Source of the DNA: JBGAKG01 sp044224495
Lineage (GTDB): Bacteria > Myxococcota_A > Polyangia > Polyangiales > Polyangiaceae
Length of the DNA: 64,000 bases
Direction of reading: 5' to 3'
Assembly (NCBI GenBank): GCA_044224495.1
Contig: JBGAKG010000011.1
Location: 186,001-250,000, forward strand
Shown piece after piece: positions 41,709 through 49,953 of this stretch. Position numbers and translations under genes: made by a program. Position 1 is the stretch's first letter. Each line of letters opens with the position of its first letter. Under the pieces are notes generated by a model that made no database searches, was not told where the DNA came from, and saw only the letters and a program-made list of their open reading frames with translations.

Positions 41709-42916
41709 CGCGCGCGCTTCGTGGCCTTGCCCGCCTTGGGCAGCGGATACTCCACCGTCTTCAGGAGCGACTTCTTGCGCTTGTCGACCTCGCGCTGGAG
41801 GTTCGCCACCGCCTTGGTCCGCGCGTCGTAGAGGCGGCGGTGCTTGCGATGGATCGACGGGTCGGAGAGGAGCGCATACGTGAGCCACGGGAACACCGCG
41901 GTCACGTCGCAGTGGCAGTAGACCGAGCCGGTCGCCACGCTCTCCGCCGAGACCTTGCCCCACGTGTGACCCTCGCCCGCCGGGCACGACGAGAGCGCGC
42001 CGTTGTCGACCGGGTCGACGCAGAACTGCACGTCGATGTCGAAGCCGTGGGTGGGGACGCCGAGGATCTGATCGAGCAGCGGCTCTCCCTGGAGCGTGTA
42101 GTTCTTCGGGACACCCCCGCCGAGGATCCAGATCGCCATCGGCTTCTTCAGCGTGCCGAAGCAATGGTGCTGGATCGCGCCCATCTCGAAGACGTCGTCG
42201 TTGACGTCGATCTCGAGCTTGAACGCCTCGCCGTAGAGCCGCTTGAGCTTCACGATGTTGAGGAAGATGGAGCCGTCCTGCACGGCGCCGACGAAGATCG
42301 GAACCCCGTAGCGCCACGCCGTCGCGAGGAGCGACGGGCTCGGCGTGCCGAGCGCCTCTTCGATCGCGGCGACGTGCTTGCCGAGCAGGTAGTGGAGCTC
42401 GACCGTCGTCATCTTCTTCTGGAAGTCCGCGTGGCGGAGGATCGCCGAGAAGAGCTTGTCGGTCTCGAGGAGCACCTCTTCGCCGAAGCCGAGGTCGTAG
42501 ATGCGGATCACGCGCGCGAGGCGGTACTGGAGATCGCCCGCGTTCGGCTCGATCTCGCGGATGCGGTGGCCGATGATGCGGTGCGCGTCGTGGTAGAGGT
42601 TCGCGCCCGTCGTCGTGATGCAGTCGACGAGCCCGCGCTCGATGAGCGGGATGAGCGAGGATTGGTGGAGCCCGGCGGGCGTCATCGCGCCGCTGAACGT
42701 CAAGAAGGTGCAGCAGTCCTCGCGGACGGCGCGCCGCATCAGCTCGAACGCCGTGCGCTCCTGCCGCCCGACGTAGGCGGGGAACATCTTCTCGATGATG
42801 TCGACCGGCTTCTCCTTGCCGGTGATCCCGGTCGGGTGGACGTTGCGAGCGCGGTCGAATTCCTTGCGAATCACGGCGCCGGAACGTTGGGCGCCGCCTG
42901 CAGTCTGCTTGGCCAT
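41705..42916 (-). CDS. Deoxyhypusine synthase-like protein
   Basis: The 403-residue protein has the family blocks FLTFSGAMTPAGLHQSSLIP, CITTTGANLYHD, VPIFVGAVQDGSIF and ILGGGVPKNYTLQ, with the Lys that forms the covalent enzyme-aminobutyl adduct. In eukaryotes and archaea the enzyme modifies eIF5A/aIF5A using spermidine. Bacteria lack that substrate, and some bacterial homologues make homospermidine. Which polyamine reaction applies here is open. Coupled to the amidase gene. Confidence 0.9.
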   Translation of the reverse strand: MAKQTAGGAQRSGAVIRKEFDRARNVHPTGITGKEKPVDIIEKMFPAYVGRQERTAFELMRRAVREDCCTFLTFSGAMTPAGLHQSSLIPLIERGLVDCITTTGANLYHDAHRIIGHRIREIEPNAGDLQYRLARVIRIYDLGFGEEVLLETDKLFSAILRHADFQKKMTTVELHYLLGKHVAAIEEALGTPSPSLLATAWRYGVPIFVGAVQDGSIFLNIVKLKRLYGEAFKLEIDVNDDVFEMGAIQHHCFGTLKKPMAIWILGGGVPKNYTLQGEPLLDQILGVPTHGFDIDVQFCVDPVDNGALSSCPAGEGHTWGKVSAESVATGSVYCHCDVTAVFPWLTYALLSDPSIHRKHRRLYDARTKAVANLQREVDKRKKSLLKTVEYPLPKAGKATKRAR

Positions 42917-42970
42917 GGGGACGCACTACGTCGCCCGGACGCCGCCCTTCGGTCAAGGTAGAATGCGCGG

Positions 42971-43828
42971 ATGCAGCCCGGGACGTTCGAGGAGCTCGCC
43001 GCCCAAGGCGAGGAAGTCGACGTCGCGACCGGCGTCGCCCTGCTCGCGCGGGACGTCTACGGCGACGTGGACCCGGCGTCACTCCTCCGTCACTTCGACG
43101 ACTTCGCCGCGCCACTCGTGGCGCGTGGGCTCGAGAAGCTCCCCCTGCGCGAGCAGCACGAGGCCATCGCGCAGCGGCTGTTCGTGGAGCTCGATTTCCA
43201 CGGCAACGAGGCGGATTACTACGACCCGAAGAACAGCCTCTTGCCCGACGTGATCGAACGGCGCACCGGCATCCCGATCTCGCTCGCGCTCGTCTACTGC
43301 GAGGTCGCGAAGCGCGTGTCGGTGCGAGCGCGCGGCGTCCCGTTCCCCGGTCACTTCCTCGTCCGGTTGGACGGGGGACCCGAGCGCGACGGGCGCGAGC
43401 CGCCCCTCTTCGTCGATCCGTTCTTCCGGGGGCGGGTGCTGGACGCGCGCGCGCTCGACCTGCTCCTCGCGCGCGTGGCGGGCCAGGCTGGGGCGAAGCC
43501 GGAGATGAAGCCCGAGTACCTCACCCCGGCGTCGCCCCGCGCGATGCTGCTGCGCTGGCTCCACAACCTGCGCGCGACCTACTTGAGTCGGGGGCAGCTC
43601 CCCGCGGCGCTGCTCGTGGTGGACCGGATCGTCACGTTGTCGCCCGACGAGATCGCTCCGCTCCGCGACCGGGGCTTGCTCGCGGCGAAGCTCGGAGCGA
43701 ACGAGGCGGCGCGCGCGGATCTGGAGCGCGTCGTCGCGCTCGACCCGAGTGGGGCGCAAGGGAAAGAGGCGCGGGACTTGCTCGAGAAGCTGCCGGCGAA
43801 GACGGCGACGAAGGGCTCGCTGAACTAA
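42971..43828 (+). CDS. SirB1-family protein (transglutaminase-like core with TPR end)
   Basis: The 285-residue cytosolic protein has the SirB1/Transglut_core2 layout: LFVELDFHGNEADYYDPKNS, VIERRTGIPISLALVYCEVA with Cys, and GVPFPGHFLVRL with His. TPR-like helices follow (LLVVDRIVTLSPDEIAPLRD, ADLERVVALDPS). Family function is poorly known; members sit near peptide release-factor methylation genes in other bacteria. Divergent from the deoxyhypusine-synthase-like gene, with 54 bases between. Confidence 0.85.
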   Translation: MQPGTFEELAAQGEEVDVATGVALLARDVYGDVDPASLLRHFDDFAAPLVARGLEKLPLREQHEAIAQRLFVELDFHGNEADYYDPKNSLLPDVIERRTGIPISLALVYCEVAKRVSVRARGVPFPGHFLVRLDGGPERDGREPPLFVDPFFRGRVLDARALDLLLARVAGQAGAKPEMKPEYLTPASPRAMLLRWLHNLRATYLSRGQLPAALLVVDRIVTLSPDEIAPLRDRGLLAAKLGANEAARADLERVVALDPSGAQGKEARDLLEKLPAKTATKGSLN

Positions 43829-44397
43829 GCGGAGAGCTCCCCCTCGATCCAGTCCGCCGCCCGATGGGCGAGCTCGGTCACCTCGTCTCCGCGAAAGGAA
43901 CGAGCTTCGTTCATGAGCGGGGACCCCTGACCCGTGAGATCGTCACCGACGGCAATCGCGTCCGTATCGTATCCGGGGCCGTGCCCGGATCCGGGTCCGG
44001 GGCCGCTCGCGGAATGGGTCGGACTGGCATTCGGGGGCGTGCTTGCGGCGGGGGAGCCGAGCACGAGCACGAGCACGAGCACGGGGACGCGGACGGACAC
44101 GCGGACGCGGACGGACACGCGGACGCGGACGGACACGGACGCCACCGTCCTCGTCCTCGTCCTCGTCCCCGTCCTCGTGCTCGTGCTCGTGCTCGTGCTC
44201 GTCCTCGTGCTCGTGCTCGTGCTCGCTTCACCCTCCAGCCCATGACGAGACGCTCCATCCCTGTCGGAAGCCCGACACTACCGCCTCGCCGCAAATCTCG
44301 ACCCGCGATGGATCTTCGATCCCCCGCGAATCCGTGATTGCCCAGCGTCGATCGCGGTGCGAGATTTTCGCGCCCGTTTCAGACCCCGTTCACCGTG
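43829..44397. other. Repeat-rich intergenic region
   Basis: No gene can be supported in these 569 bases. Open frames exist on both strands but they are made by short GC-rich repeats. The last 29 codons of one minus-strand frame (ending 43825; DEVTELAHRAADWIEGELSA) look more protein-like but lack a plausible start. From left to right: G/C hexamers at 43966-44010 that share a 16-mer with the topoisomerase-helicase linker, the large inverted repeat at 44059-44194, and the upstream region of the M4 protease gene. Confidence 0.6.
44059..44224. repeat. Tandem repeats forming a 30-bp inverted repeat
   Basis: The left arm is (GAGCAC)4 plus GGGGAC at 44059-44088. The right arm at 44165-44194 is its reverse complement with one mismatch, built of GTCCCC, GTCCTC and GTGCTC units that continue to 44224. 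Between them an 18-bp unit beginning GCGGACGGACAC is repeated about three times (44089-44136). The arms could form a long hairpin or cruciform upstream of the M4 protease gene. Confidence 0.85.
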
Positions 44398-46695
44398 ATG
44401 AGGTGCTCCATGGCTTGGTCTCCGTCCGCGCGCTTCGTGTCCGCTGCCACCTTCGGCCTCGCGCTCTTCGCCAGCGCATCGTCCCAAGCTGGGACAATCC
44501 ATCGTGGGTCCATCGCTGGCCCGCGCACCGTCACCAACGCCAGCGCGCGCTCGTCGCTCGTCGCGCTCGCACCCGAGACCTCGGCGGCCACGCTCGTCGC
44601 CGTCGACAGCGCGTCCCTCGCCGACGGCTCCACCGTCGTGCGCTTCGAGCAGACACACCTCGGCCTCCCGGTGATCGGCGCCGGCGCGAGCGTCGTGATC
44701 GAAGCCAACGGCGTCGCGAGCCTCGCCGTCGCCCACGCGGCGTCCGAGCTCCCCGCCTCGAAGGTGCCCGCGATCGACGCGATCCAAGCCGCCATCGCCG
44801 CCCGGCCCTTCACCAAGCTGCCCGTGAGCGGCAGCGACGCTCACCTCGTCTTCTTCGCGCACCGCGGCGAGACGCGGCTCGCCTGGGCCGTCCTTCCGCC
44901 GGTCGTGGCCGGCATCCCGAGCGCACCGCGCATCATGGTCGACGCACTCACCGGCGACGTTCTCGAAGCGCGCGACCTCGTCGTCTTCAAGAACGCCGCG
45001 AAGGTCCACCCGACCAACCCGGTGAAGTCGCCGACCGTCGTGGACGTCACGCTCCCCGTCACCGCCGTCGATGGCTCGCTCGAGAACGAGTTCGTCACTT
45101 CGTACAACTGCATCGATCAGCAGAAGACGCACCAGGTGAACTTCGGCGGCTTCCCGCTCACGGTCCACACCTGCGAGCTCGTCCGCAAAGCGACCCCCGA
45201 CGTCAACGGCGACTACCTCTACCCCGTCGGCGGCGACACCGATCGCGACGACGCCTTCTCCGAGGTCGCGATGTTCCACCACGCGAACCGCGCCTACGAC
45301 TTCTTCCGCGGGCTCCGGAACGACGCGACGGCCCAGGTCGTCGTAGACAAGCCGCTCCGCACGATCTCGAACCTCCAGCTCCCCACCGGCCTGACCAAGG
45401 GCGACCTGACGAGCGCCGGCGATCCCAACAAGCCGCTCGACCCGCTCCAGAACGCGTTCTTCTCCCCCGCCGGCGGCCAGCTCGGCGCGATCTTCCAGAC
45501 GCTCTACGGCTTCAACGCCGGCGCGATGTGGTTCGGCCAGGGACCGAAGAAGGACTACTCCTACGACGGCGACGTCATCTACCACGAGTTCACGCACGGC
45601 GTGGTCGACGCGACCTTGCAGCTCGGCTCGCTCCACCTCGACAAGTACGGTGTCATCGACAGCCCCGGCGCCATGAACGAAGGCCTCGCCGACTACTTCT
45701 CGTCGGCGATCGCGGGCGACCCCGACGTGGGCGAGTACGCCTCGAAGGACATCTCCGCGCAGCTCACGTCGATCCGCACGATCGACAACAAGGACACGTG
45801 CCTCGGCACGATCGTCGGCGAGGTCCACTACGACTCCACCTTCTTCTCGGGCGGCCTCTGGAGCGCGCGCCAGTCGCTCGCGCAGGGCGATCGGGCCAAG
45901 TTCGACGCCGCGATCTACAAGGCGATGCTCGCGAACGCGAAGGACGGGGACCTCGGCTACGAGGACGCGGTGAACCTCTTCCTCGCCGTGCTCGACAAGG
46001 ATTTCCCCGCGGGAGGCACCGCGCTCCGCACGGAGATGAAGGACAAGCGCGGGATCCTCCCCGAGTGCAGCCGCATCTTCGACTGGAAGGGCACCGCCAT
46101 CGCGGCTCCGACCGGGCTCGGTTCGCCGGGCGCGTTCGACGCGCAAGGCACGAACGCATTCGGCAGCAAGGTCGCTCTCGCGCCCGGCATGCTCCAGGTG
46201 AAGCTCGATCTGACGACCACTCCGGCGACCGCCGCGCACGTGAAGTTCCAAGGGTCCGCGGCCGCGAGCGGCGGGCTCGGCGGCATCGGCGGCGGCGGAA
46301 CGAAGTTCACGCCCGTCGTCCTCGTGAAGTTCGGTCAGCCGCTGACGTGGACGACGAAGGGCGCACTCGCCAGCGACGCGGACGTCACCGTGGACGCGAC
46401 CGGGAGCGGCGGCGACGACCCGCAGACCTACACCGCCAACTTCGACGTGCCCGACGGCGTCACGAGCGTGTACGTGCAGATTGCAAACAAGGGCCAGAAC
46501 GGCGGCAACTACGACGGGATCGAGCTCTCGATCGACGCGAAGGCCCCCGTGCCGCCGCCGACGCCGACGCCGCCGGTCGAGGAGACCGGCTGCTCCTGCC
46601 ACGCGGCAGGCGCGCCCACCGGCAGCGGCGGAGCGCTCGCGCTCGCGGGCTTCGTGGGGCTCGCGTTCGTGGCCGCCCGTCGCCGCAAGCGCTGA
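44398..46695 (+). CDS. Secreted M4 (thermolysin-like) metalloprotease with MYXO-CTERM anchor
   Basis: This is a 765-residue preproprotein. It has a signal peptide (FVSAATFGLALFASASSQA) and an FTP-like propeptide (to about 290). The M4 catalytic domain has HEFTH at 396-400 and NEGLADYF with the Glu ligand near 428, followed by the helical C-terminal lobe (EVHYDSTFFSGGLWSAR). A strand-rich domain precedes the tail GCSCHAAG, a TM helix and RRRKR: a MYXO-CTERM sorting signal for anchoring at the surface. ATG 44410 is an alternative start. The N-terminal coding part holds a perfect palindrome, GTCCCAAGCTGGGAC. Confidence 0.93.
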   Translation: MRCSMAWSPSARFVSAATFGLALFASASSQAGTIHRGSIAGPRTVTNASARSSLVALAPETSAATLVAVDSASLADGSTVVRFEQTHLGLPVIGAGASVVIEANGVASLAVAHAASELPASKVPAIDAIQAAIAARPFTKLPVSGSDAHLVFFAHRGETRLAWAVLPPVVAGIPSAPRIMVDALTGDVLEARDLVVFKNAAKVHPTNPVKSPTVVDVTLPVTAVDGSLENEFVTSYNCIDQQKTHQVNFGGFPLTVHTCELVRKATPDVNGDYLYPVGGDTDRDDAFSEVAMFHHANRAYDFFRGLRNDATAQVVVDKPLRTISNLQLPTGLTKGDLTSAGDPNKPLDPLQNAFFSPAGGQLGAIFQTLYGFNAGAMWFGQGPKKDYSYDGDVIYHEFTHGVVDATLQLGSLHLDKYGVIDSPGAMNEGLADYFSSAIAGDPDVGEYASKDISAQLTSIRTIDNKDTCLGTIVGEVHYDSTFFSGGLWSARQSLAQGDRAKFDAAIYKAMLANAKDGDLGYEDAVNLFLAVLDKDFPAGGTALRTEMKDKRGILPECSRIFDWKGTAIAAPTGLGSPGAFDAQGTNAFGSKVALAPGMLQVKLDLTTTPATAAHVKFQGSAAASGGLGGIGGGGTKFTPVVLVKFGQPLTWTTKGALASDADVTVDATGSGGDDPQTYTANFDVPDGVTSVYVQIANKGQNGGNYDGIELSIDAKAPVPPPTPTPPVEETGCSCHAAGAPTGSGGALALAGFVGLAFVAARRRKR
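44481..44495. repeat. Member of a dispersed 15-bp palindrome, GTMCC-N5-GGKAC
   Basis: GTCCCAAGCTGGGAC here is one of seven sites fitting GTMCC-N5-GGKAC. The others are 12348-12362, 14827-14841, 18594-18608, 47004-47018, 58345-58359 and 60706-60720. Near-matches lie at 13008, 18551 and 23384. Most are inside coding sequence, on different genes and in different frames. Confidence 0.5.
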
Positions 46696-46772
46696 CGCGG
46701 GAGCCGCAAGGGGTGCGCCGCGCGCGCGCAGGTTGCACCCCGATCGCCGCTGGAAACCCCGGCTTGCGCGCG

Positions 46773-46788
46773 TGGCACGCCGGTCGCA
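46773..46788 (+). promoter_or_regulatory. Candidate sigma-54 promoter upstream of the RCC1 lipoprotein
   Basis: TGGCACGCCGGTCGCA has GG and GC at the right 10-base spacing, with one departure from the usual TTGC. Transcription would begin next to the ATG at 46801, implying almost no leader. This weakens the call. Confidence 0.25.
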
Positions 46789-46800
46789 TTGGCGGCCGGC

Positions 46801-47982
46801 ATGCGACCCGCCCTGCCCTTCGCCCTCGGTCTCCTCGGCGCCTTCGCCTGCACCCCGGCTGCGACGCAGCCGCCGAGCGCACCACCTCCGCCCCAAGCTC
46901 CCGTCCTCGCGGCGACCTCCGGCGCGCGGATCGCTGCGGGTCGGGGCGTGACCTGCGCCGTCACCGAGGATGGGCGCGTCCGCTGTTGGGGTCGCAACGA
47001 CTTGTCCCAACTTGGTACCGGCTCGCGCTCCGACTTCCAGAACAAGCCCGCGTTGGTCGCCGATCTCACCGACGTGGTGAGCGTGGGCGTCGGTCTGGCC
47101 CAAGCATGCGCGCTGACCAAGGGCGGTCGCGTCGCGTGTTGGGGGAAGAACGAGACCGCCGGTGACGAGCAGCACGCAGTGCGCGGCTTCCCGGCGACCG
47201 TCGTCGAACGCGACGCGAAGCTGCTCACCGTCGGCGGGCGCCACGCCTGCATCGTCACCACCGCGGGCGCTGCGCAGTGCTTCGGCTGGGGCAGCGACGG
47301 GCAGCTCGGCACCGGCACCCCCAACTCGACGAGCGATGCGAAGGCCGTCGCCGGGCTCGGAGCCGGCGTTCTCCTCTTGTCCGCCGGCGAGGAGCACACC
47401 TGCGGCGTCACCCAGGGCGGCAAGCTCCAGTGCTGGGGCTCGGCGCGCTACGGACGGCTCGGCAACGGCTCGAGTCAGACGTACGCGGGCTCGCTCTTCC
47501 CGATCGACGTCGTCGGGATGAAGGCGGACGTGGCGAGCGTCGCCGCCGGCGGCGATCGCACCTGCGCGCTCTCGAGCAAGGGCGCCGTCACGTGCTGGGG
47601 CCGGTGGAAGCCCGGGCGGCCGCTCTCCGACGCGCAGCCGACCGAGATCACGGCGACGCCGCTCGAGATCGCAGGGCTCGAGCGCGGCGTCGATGCGATC
47701 ACCGTCGGCCACGCCCACGCTTGCGCGCTCATGCACGGCGGCAACGTGAAGTGCTGGGGCTGGAACGAGCGCGGCCAGCTCGGCAACGGTGCGGTCGCCG
47801 ACTCCGAGACGCCGGTCGACGTGCGTGGGCTCGGCGACGCCGTCGCCATCGCCGCCGGCGATCTGCACACGTGCGCGCTGCGGCGGAGCGGCGCCGTCTC
47901 GTGCTGGGGTGACAACGGCTTCGGTCAGCTGGGCGACGGGACGACGAAGGACAGCCCCACGCCAGTGGAGACGAAAGACTGA
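46801..47982 (+). CDS. RCC1-repeat secreted protein, probable lipoprotein
   Basis: The 393-residue protein has a short signal (LGLLGAFAC; a weak lipobox) and a Pro-rich spacer. Seven blades of the RCC1 type follow, most with HTCAL/CWG motifs: TCAVTEDGRVRCWGRNDLSQ, ACALTKGGRVACWGKN, HTCGVTQGGKLQCWGSARYG, TCALSSKGAVTCWGRW, ACALMHGGNVKCWGWNERGQ and TCALRRSGAVSCWGDNGFGQ. The Cys pair in each blade probably forms a disulfide. Such propellers are very common in myxobacterial envelopes; ligand unknown. Confidence 0.9.
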   Translation: MRPALPFALGLLGAFACTPAATQPPSAPPPPQAPVLAATSGARIAAGRGVTCAVTEDGRVRCWGRNDLSQLGTGSRSDFQNKPALVADLTDVVSVGVGLAQACALTKGGRVACWGKNETAGDEQHAVRGFPATVVERDAKLLTVGGRHACIVTTAGAAQCFGWGSDGQLGTGTPNSTSDAKAVAGLGAGVLLLSAGEEHTCGVTQGGKLQCWGSARYGRLGNGSSQTYAGSLFPIDVVGMKADVASVAAGGDRTCALSSKGAVTCWGRWKPGRPLSDAQPTEITATPLEIAGLERGVDAITVGHAHACALMHGGNVKCWGWNERGQLGNGAVADSETPVDVRGLGDAVAIAAGDLHTCALRRSGAVSCWGDNGFGQLGDGTTKDSPTPVETKD

Positions 47983-48000
47983 GCGCGCGCTTCGAGACCG

Positions 48001-48816
48001 TCAGAGCAGCTTGAAGCTCGCGCGGTAGATCAGCATCACCCAGAGCGGCAGGCGCAGCACCTGGAAGCCGAACTCGTCGTCGCCCGGACGCACGAGCACC
48101 TGGAGCGACAGCAGATCGTCGCGGTGCTTGATGCCGAGGCGCACGACGTACATGAGCCCGGCCGAGACCTCGTTCGTGCGCGAGGTCCCGCGCGGCATGT
48201 TCATCCACCGGACGTAAGGGCCGAGCGCGCCGAAGTACCGGTTGCGGAAGAACAGCACCGCGTCCCCGCGGTAGAGCACGCCGCCGTCGTGGATGTTCGT
48301 GTTGAACCAGTCGAACGAGTTCTCCGGCGCTCCCTCCCAACGCACGGCGTGGTTCGTGACGAACCACAGGCTCTCGAGCGGAACGACGAGTCGGAAGCGC
48401 CCCTCGGCCCACGGCCACGTCTCGGCAGAGAAGCTCTTCGCGCTGTCCTCGTCCAACCGCTGCTGCCGCGTGACGAGCGTGTCGCGGGGGCCGTCGTACG
48501 TGCGCCACACGTCGCGAACGCCGAAGCTCGCGCCGAAGGTGAAGAGAAAATACCGGATGTCGACGTGACCGGCGATCTCGCCGTAGCCGAGGCTCCCGAG
48601 CGTGGTGAGGCGAAGGCCGAAGTGGCCGTACGACTCGTCCTCGATCGGGAGCCGGCCCTCGAGCGTCGCTTGGGCGCCGGCCGTGAACGCATCCCCATGG
48701 ACCCAGAGCCCCTTCTTGGGCGGATCCAGCATGTAATCGCGAGGCTGCGGTGGAACCGCGAGGGCGCTCGCCGGAAGGAGAAGCGCACCTACGATCCCTA
48801 CCCAGGTGGGACGCAT
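48001..48816 (-). CDS. Outer-membrane beta-barrel-like protein
   Basis: The 271-residue product has a signal peptide (LLLPASALA). A mature part follows with alternating amphipathic strands: HFGLRLTTLGSLGYGEIAGH, RYFLFTFGASFGVRDVW, GALGPYVRWMNMP and GLMYVVRLGIKHRDD. It ends in an aromatic/hydrophobic strand (PLWVMLIYRASFKLL), as in outer-membrane proteins. No family recognised. Convergent with the RCC1 gene. Confidence 0.72.
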   Translation of the reverse strand: MRPTWVGIVGALLLPASALAVPPQPRDYMLDPPKKGLWVHGDAFTAGAQATLEGRLPIEDESYGHFGLRLTTLGSLGYGEIAGHVDIRYFLFTFGASFGVRDVWRTYDGPRDTLVTRQQRLDEDSAKSFSAETWPWAEGRFRLVVPLESLWFVTNHAVRWEGAPENSFDWFNTNIHDGGVLYRGDAVLFFRNRYFGALGPYVRWMNMPRGTSRTNEVSAGLMYVVRLGIKHRDDLLSLQVLVRPGDDEFGFQVLRLPLWVMLIYRASFKLL

Positions 48817-48833
48817 TGCCCCACTCTACACCG

Positions 48834-49109
48834 TCAGCGGCAGCGCGCGCAGGTCATCGCTTCGTGGAGGGGGACGGGGCGCGGCTCGACGTGGCGCTCC
48901 TCGTCCCGCGCGCTCAGCCCGATCGGCAAGCCGGCCCAGCGATCGTTGCGCGCGGTCACGGCGCGCTCACTCGTCGCATCGGCGCCGCCCGCGACGATGC
49001 CGCCGCCACCACCACCACCGACGGAAGCTCCATCGCGGAAGGTGGCGCATCCCGTCCCGAAGGAACCGAGGGCGAGAGCGACGACGAGGACGATGGCGTT
49101 GGGCTTCAT
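48834..49109 (-). CDS. Small Gly-rich lipoprotein
   Basis: The 91-residue product begins with a signal peptide and lipobox FGTGC. A Gly run and a short charged tail ending MTCARCR follow. ATG 49109 is chosen for the compact signal; 49115 is equally possible. Located just upstream of the beta-barrel gene on the same strand. Function unknown. Confidence 0.55.
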   Translation of the reverse strand: MKPNAIVLVVALALGSFGTGCATFRDGASVGGGGGGGIVAGGADATSERAVTARNDRWAGLPIGLSARDEERHVEPRPVPLHEAMTCARCR

Positions 49110-49251
49110 GTTCATGGTCTCCATGCCCCAGACGATGCGCGCGCAGCGTCCACGCCACGTCATTGCGGCGTCATCGTTGCGTCACCACCCCGGGACGGAG
49201 GGTGTTCGCGCCACCGGGCCGAAAATTTCAAAGCTGCTAACCTGCGACGCC

Positions 49252-49932
49252 GTGCGACGGCACCCTCGCCTGCGATCGATCCTCGCTGCCTCCGCGCTCG
49301 CGCTCGGGTTGCTCGCGTCGCGCACCGCTTCGGCCGACGTTCATTGGGACGTGTCGCTCGGGGCCGGCGTCCAGAAGCGCGTGATGATCCAGAAGGTCGG
49401 GGACGACGCAGGCTTCGGCCCGTCGCTCTACCTCGATGGGCACGTCGCGCTCTTCCCGCTCCTTCGCGTCGGCGCGTACGTCACCGGCGAGCTCTCTCCG
49501 CAAGGCGGAGTCCCGATGCGCGAGATGCTCGCCGCCGGCGCCCGCATCAAGATCACGCCGCCGTGGCCGCGCGGCAACGCGCGCATCTACGCGTCGCTCG
49601 GGGTCGGCTGGGTGGGTGTCTACGCGCCGAGCTACCAGCTCACTCTCACCGATCCGAACGGCAAACGCGTCCCGGGCACGATCGACGGCGCTGGCGGCGG
49701 CTTCCTCGAGATCCCCGTGACGTTCGGTGTACTCTACAAGGTTCGCAAGCCCGTCTTCCTCTACGCCGAGCTCTGGGCCCGCTTCGGCATGGGTTTCGTC
49801 GGCAGCTACTACGGCGGTGGGGGCGGCGGCCGACAGATCGTGACCCCCGGCTTCGAGGGGCAAGTGCTCGCTCCGGCAGGCCAGGATCTCTTCGCGGTGG
49901 GGTTGGCGCTCGGGTTCGGCTTCGATTTGTAG
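49252..49932 (+). CDS. Outer-membrane beta-barrel-like protein
   Basis: The 226-residue product starts at GTG 49252 with a signal peptide (ALALGLLASRTASA, cleavage before DVHW). Amphipathic strands (GVQKRVMIQKVGDD, YLDGHVALFPLLRVGAYVTG, RIYASLGVGWVGVYAP) and the terminal GVGLALGFGFDL pattern, ending in Leu after Phe, fit an eight-strand barrel. It lies 21 bases before a kinase gene on the same strand. Confidence 0.75.
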   Translation: MRRHPRLRSILAASALALGLLASRTASADVHWDVSLGAGVQKRVMIQKVGDDAGFGPSLYLDGHVALFPLLRVGAYVTGELSPQGGVPMREMLAAGARIKITPPWPRGNARIYASLGVGWVGVYAPSYQLTLTDPNGKRVPGTIDGAGGGFLEIPVTFGVLYKVRKPVFLYAELWARFGMGFVGSYYGGGGGGRQIVTPGFEGQVLAPAGQDLFAVGLALGFGFDL

Positions 49933-49953
49933 GCTAGGCTGGAGGACCCGCGC

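Noticed and set aside
43825..44145. Minus-strand frame with Val/Leu repeats and a protein-like end DEVTELAHRAADWIEGELSA
   Set aside because: Most of the frame is made by DNA repeats, no ribosome site or conserved domain exists, and its end overlaps the stop of a solid gene. The likeness of the end to PLP-decarboxylase N-termini is too short to trust.
43864..44337. Plus-strand frame with His/Glu/Asp/Gly runs, like a metal-binding protein
   Set aside because: The His-rich run comes only from GAGCAC and GACGGACAC repeats; other frames through the same DNA are equally open.
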